Source: a virus
Virus record (IMG/VR): IMGVR_UViG_3300005664_000123
Coordinates: 1-21,396 of that record
Strand: one strand, 5' to 3'
Length of the DNA: 21,396 bases
Both the position numbers and the translations under genes were made by a program. Positions 18,741 through 21,396 of the stretch are shown here, piece by piece; within the stretch, counting starts at the first letter, position 1, and each line of letters opens with the position of its first letter. The notes below the pieces were generated by a model. That model was not told where the DNA came from, made no database searches, and saw nothing but the letters and a program-made list of their open reading frames with translations.

Positions 18741-20263
18741 TGTGTAGGTGCCCCCTGATATCTACGAGCAGCTGATCTCGTAATGCGATCGATGCTTCCA
18801 TCCATAGAACTTTGAATCTTCGGTACAGCAGCAGGATCGAGATCTCCACCTACAGTGATATTGATCGGAGCATTTACATTCGCTCCACCATTACTCATAG
18901 AGTTCATCGTCGTACCAGCAGACGGTGCAGTAGCAGGAGTCATACCGAGCATTCCACCTACGCTAGATAGACCTGACATAATCCCTGATGCTCCACCAGC
19001 CATATCAAACAGCATCCCAAGAGGAGATGCTTTCAAGCCAGCCATCAAGAGATTTCCAAGCATAGGTCCGATAGATGCGACCTTCGACATGATCCAGTTT
19101 GCGAAATCACCGAAGAGTCCCTTAATGAAGTCTAGTGCCTTAGGAGCCATGTTGATCAGGTCTCTAAAAAACGTATCCGCATTCGGGTCTGTGAGAGTGA
19201 GATAGAGATCCTCAATGATGAGACCGAGTGCTACGAATGCCGCTCCGATAGCTAGAGGTACAGCCAAAGCTGCTAGCTGAGCAGTGATCATAGCGAATCT
19301 CAAAGCCTTGATCGCTTGGATCACTCTACCGATTCCGATCAGCATCTTAGCTGCGTACCATGCAGAGGCAAAACCGATCACCATCTTCGTGACCTTTTCA
19401 ATTCCCCCCATGACATCGATGAACCCCATCGCTGACTTAGTCAGACCATCCAGCATATTCCATGCGTTCTCTACGAAGACAGCGAGTGCCTTAAAGAAGA
19501 ACTCTGTACGCTGAATGACCGACGATCTATTGGCATCAAGCCATGCTAAAAATTTATTTGTGAGCTTCTCGATGATCGGTACGAGTCTCTTACCTACTGA
19601 GTAGGCGATACCAGTGACAGCAGATTTGACTCTCGTGATCTGGTCATTGAACCGCTCCATGGCCTCTGCCGACTCCTTGTCGAACACGAGTCCCATGCGC
19701 CTAGCCTCTAGACCCATCTTAGCTAGACCTGCTCCCCCCTCATTTAAGAGTGGGATCATTTTCGCTCCAGACTTACCGAATACCTTCATAGCGAGTGCCG
19801 ATTTCTCAGCACCATCAGGCATCGTTTTAAAGTGATCGGACATCTGTCCAATGAGAGAGATCGCATCAGGTGCTTTGCCACGGAACTGAGCGACACTGAT
19901 ACCGACTTTTTTAAACGCACCTGCTAGCTCTGAGTTTCCACTCATCGCCTCAGTCACATTCTTGTTTAACAATCCGATACTCTGCGCTAGCTCTCCATGC
20001 TCAATGTCAGCGAGTTTCGCTGCGTATCCGAGCTCCTGTAGAGCTTCAATATTGACGCCAAGACGCTGACTCATTTTGAGAGCCTCGTCACCAGCGTTCG
20101 ATGTAAATTTTGCGATAGCGAAAATGGATCCAGCAGCACCAGCTAGAGCGAACGAGAACGATTTGACTGTGCTACCAAGCCCAGCCATCTTCTCCTCAAA
20201 CTTCTTCAGCTCCGTGTCGTCAAACTCTAATCCGAGCTTGGCGACTAGTTCCTCTACGATCAT
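18737..20263 (-). CDS. Tape measure protein (short)
   Basis: The 508-residue product begins LVAKLGLEFDDTELKKFEEKMAG-like (in parts), typical of tape measures, then a hydrophobic helix SFALAGAAGSIFAIAKF. RLGVNIEALQELGYAAKLADI follows, then K-x-V-G-I-S-V-A and the conserved ALAMKVFGKSGAKMIPLLNEGG block (about 160-181). Long hydrophobic helices follow (about 295-360, including ALAVPLAIGAAFVALGLII), which may insert into the host membrane. The Gly/Met/Ser-rich tail ends in a small beta module. Using the usual ratio of about 0.15 nm per residue, the tail would be near 75 nm. The start overlaps the frameshifted chaperone stop by 4 bases. Confidence 0.92.
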   Translation of the reverse strand: MIVEELVAKLGLEFDDTELKKFEEKMAGLGSTVKSFSFALAGAAGSIFAIAKFTSNAGDEALKMSQRLGVNIEALQELGYAAKLADIEHGELAQSIGLLNKNVTEAMSGNSELAGAFKKVGISVAQFRGKAPDAISLIGQMSDHFKTMPDGAEKSALAMKVFGKSGAKMIPLLNEGGAGLAKMGLEARRMGLVFDKESAEAMERFNDQITRVKSAVTGIAYSVGKRLVPIIEKLTNKFLAWLDANRSSVIQRTEFFFKALAVFVENAWNMLDGLTKSAMGFIDVMGGIEKVTKMVIGFASAWYAAKMLIGIGRVIQAIKALRFAMITAQLAALAVPLAIGAAFVALGLIIEDLYLTLTDPNADTFFRDLINMAPKALDFIKGLFGDFANWIMSKVASIGPMLGNLLMAGLKASPLGMLFDMAGGASGIMSGLSSVGGMLGMTPATAPSAGTTMNSMSNGGANVNAPINITVGGDLDPAAVPKIQSSMDGSIDRITRSAARRYQGAPTQ

Positions 20264-20894
20264 CGCCTAGTAGATTCCTTCCTCTGCTTCTCAGCCAAGT
20301 CTATCTCGGTCTGCTCCTGTAAATCCAAAGCCTCATGAGCATCCGCCATATCCATGAGCGACCAATGCGTATCGAGTGCTTCTAAAGTAGCGACTTTTGA
20401 AATCACCAGTCTCCAGATGAACCACTCAACATGATCTGGGATTTTAAGCCCAGATCCTCCCCCCTGACCCTTCCGTCTTATTTTGAAACGGCGGGGGGCT
20501 TTGCGAAAAAATCTGCGAACTGATACTGAGCGATTGCTATGATGACTTTCAATTTGTGGAACTGTCTGCCCATGAAGATCGTGTCCTGTTGAGAGGCGAC
20601 ATCGATCCATCCAGCCTTCTTGTCTGCGAATCTCACGGTGCTGAGTAGATCGGAAAACAATAACTCCAGAGCATCCTCGTCGAGTGACTCGATCGCTCCC
20701 ATGAAGGTCTCGACCATACTGTCGTCGATCTTCGCCTTCATCCCGCCCTTTTTGCCAGCCAGACCTACGAGTCCAACTAGGGATTTTCCAAACATCTTTA
20801 TCAGGCGCGCTAGAACTCGTGTACCTTTTGTCCCAGCGAACAGCGCGCATTCATACTGCTCCCCATCCACTTTAAGGATGTTGCTCTCTCTCAT
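20260..20894 (-). CDS. Tail assembly chaperone, long form made by -1 frameshift
   Basis: Inferred 211-residue fusion. Codons 1-130 come from the short chaperone frame to the TTC at 20507-20505. Reading then continues in the -1 frame from 20505 to the TGA at 20262-20260, adding 81 residues (starting RKAPRRFKIR). The added part contains IPDHVEWFIWRLVISKV and ALDTHWSLMDMADAHEALDLQ, the short helical motif usual in the T portion of phage G/GT chaperones. The downstream frame has no start codon of its own with a ribosome site and lies between chaperone and tape measure, the conserved place for such frameshifts. The long form should bind the tape measure, the short form the tube protein. Its stop overlaps the tape-measure ATG. 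Confidence 0.85.
20459..20511 (-). promoter_or_regulatory. Programmed -1 frameshift signal (slippery heptamer plus stem)
   Basis: On the - strand the heptamer T TTT TTC (20511-20505) fits X XXY YYZ in the chaperone reading frame. Six bases (GCAAAG) separate it from a C6 run (20498-20493) that can pair perfectly with a G6 run (20464-20459). The 28-base loop holds the zero-frame TAA and a small inner CCGT/ACGG stem (20491-20488 with 20476-20473). Spacing and composition are as expected for a stimulatory hairpin. The downstream -1 frame is open to the tape-measure start. Confidence 0.85.
20478..20894 (-). CDS. Tail assembly chaperone, short (unshifted) form
   Basis: The 138-residue product starts MRESNILKVDGEQYECALF with AGGAGA 6 bases upstream. 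It contains GTRVLARLIKMFGKSL and ESLDEDALELLFSDLL, a pattern shared with tail chaperones encoded between tube and tape measure in contractile and siphophage genomes. It ends ADFFAKPPAVSK, with the TAA lying within the loop of the putative frameshift stem. It should keep tube or tape-measure subunits soluble during tail assembly. It is absent from mature virions in known cases. Confidence 0.88.
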   Translation of the reverse strand: MRESNILKVDGEQYECALFAGTKGTRVLARLIKMFGKSLVGLVGLAGKKGGMKAKIDDSMVETFMGAIESLDEDALELLFSDLLSTVRFADKKAGWIDVASQQDTIFMGRQFHKLKVIIAIAQYQFADFFAKPPAVSK

Positions 20895-20920
20895 GACTGT
20901 CTCCTTTTGACCGTCCTAAA

Positions 20921-21346
20921 TTATGCCGACACGTTACCGCCGACGAATAACTCGAGTCGATCGGTTTGAATGATCCACTCGCGCTCACTAACTTCTCTTG
21001 AAAACTCTGATGCAGGGAGCTTCACGATGTACGCCTTCTCAGCCATCGCAAGTGTTCTACCGCTGTTGTCTTTAATCAACAGTGGGAGTACGCCAGCGTT
21101 TCTCAGCTCATCGAGTTTCGCGATACCTGTGAGGTAGTCGTTCGATGGACTGGACTGCTGAAGGGTCAGCGTCGCCTTACCTGATTTGTTATTCGACTTG
21201 GCTCTTGTACCCTCGCCATCGATCCCGATGGATAGAGCATAGGCATCCTCGTCTCTCTCGAGCTGTACGAAGGTTCCGTCTGCGAACCCAGTGATCGGCT
21301 GTCCGCCGAAGATTACTGATACCTGTGATGGATCGTATGTAAGCAT
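20921..21346 (-). CDS. Tail tube protein (DUF3277/KPP10 gp10-like)
   Basis: The 141-residue product has the tube-protein pattern of this family. It opens with Y-D-P-S-Q-V-S-V-IFGGQPITGFADGTFVQLERDEDAY (in parts, about 4-36). A central K-S-G-KATLTLQQSSPSNDYL (55-72) follows, with a helix L-D-E-L-R, then LLIKDNSGRTL, and a terminal strand REWIIQTDRLELFVGGN. It stacks as hexamers beneath the sheath. AGGGGATAAGAGA precedes the ATG. It lies just before the chaperone gene and after what looks like the end of the sheath gene, the conserved tail order. Confidence 0.9.
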   Translation of the reverse strand: MLTYDPSQVSVIFGGQPITGFADGTFVQLERDEDAYALSIGIDGEGTRAKSNNKSGKATLTLQQSSPSNDYLTGIAKLDELRNAGVLPLLIKDNSGRTLAMAEKAYIVKLPASEFSREVSEREWIIQTDRLELFVGGNVSA

Positions 21347-21366
21347 TCTCTTATCCCCCTATGGTC

Positions 21367-21396
21367 TTAGACCGATACAAAGCCTGCAATGTCAGT
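21367..21396 (-). CDS. 3' end of an upstream gene, possibly tail sheath
   Basis: Only the last ten codons are present: nine residues, TDIAGFVSV, then TAA, 20 bases before the tube ATG. A beta-strand end of this kind fits the sheath protein that normally precedes the tube gene, but nine residues cannot prove it. A second frame is also open here, to a TAA at about 21355-21353, so even the frame is not certain. Confidence 0.4.
   Translation of the reverse strand, partial: TDIAGFVSV

Noticed and set aside
20493-20500. CCC CCC run as the frameshift slip site
   Set aside because: A -1 slip there would require the P-site tRNA to pair with GCC; the T TTT TTC heptamer 6 bases upstream allows full re-pairing and has the right distance to the stem.
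20512-20850. Upstream part of the -1 frame over the chaperone as an independent 196-residue gene
   Set aside because: It is antagonistic in codon pattern to the chaperone frame, Arg-rich and without a ribosome site; only the part downstream of the slippery site looks like protein.
1-21396. CRISPR arrays, tRNA/rRNA genes, insertion sequences, integrase or att sites
   Set aside because: No regular short repeats with spacers, no cloverleaf-like segments, no transposase or integrase motifs, and no gap large enough to hold them.

Overview
The window is part of a tailed-phage or prophage genome with a contractile (myovirus-type) tail. No host gene, tRNA, rRNA, integrase, insertion sequence or CRISPR array was seen. 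The host is probably Gram-negative: several proteins carry Sec-type signal peptides, the lysis region holds spanin-like membrane/coiled-coil proteins, and one small protein looks like an outer-membrane beta-strand protein. The exact host cannot be named from the sequence. Coding density is close to 100%, with no gap over 50 bases, and most genes are joined by ATGA or TAATG-type overlaps.

Left arm (43-4477, + strand): a compact early-type operon. It encodes a P-loop ATPase of the Sak4/RecA-like phage type, a helical small protein, a single-stranded DNA binding protein, and a run of small accessory proteins. These include two one-TM proteins (one of only 43 residues), a Cys/His-rich putative zinc protein, a coiled-coil protein and, last, a stand-alone Fis-type helix-turn-helix protein. 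This arm meets the right arm at 4474-4477, where the two convergent stop codons share a CTAG palindrome.

Right arm (21396 down to 4474, - strand): a late operon read right to left. It starts with what may be the last codons of the tail sheath, then gives: tail tube, tail assembly chaperone with a -1 frameshifted long form, a short tape measure, Dit-like protein, baseplate plug, hub, Gp138-type spike, a small baseplate-locus protein, gp25/W-like wedge, baseplate J (with an inserted beta domain), a gpI-like DUF2612 protein and a fibre/beta-helix protein. Next comes a group of exported or membrane proteins: a 730-residue Cys-rich multidomain adhesin-like protein with a signal peptide, a 122-residue exported protein with a PagL-like HxS motif, a TM/coiled-coil protein, an NlpC/P60 endolysin, a holin candidate, an exported Cys-containing protein and a second TM/coiled-coil protein. 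The arm ends with three tandem paralogous small proteins, a 625-residue beta-rich protein, an FN3 protein and a BppU-N-like protein, probably virion decorations or fibres.

Points most worth following: the slippery heptamer plus C6/G6 stem at the tail chaperone; the three tandem paralogs; the cluster of exported phage proteins; the PagL-like motif; and a GATC-poor block (about 5.76-7.5 kb) inside an otherwise GATC-rich genome, which suggests module exchange.
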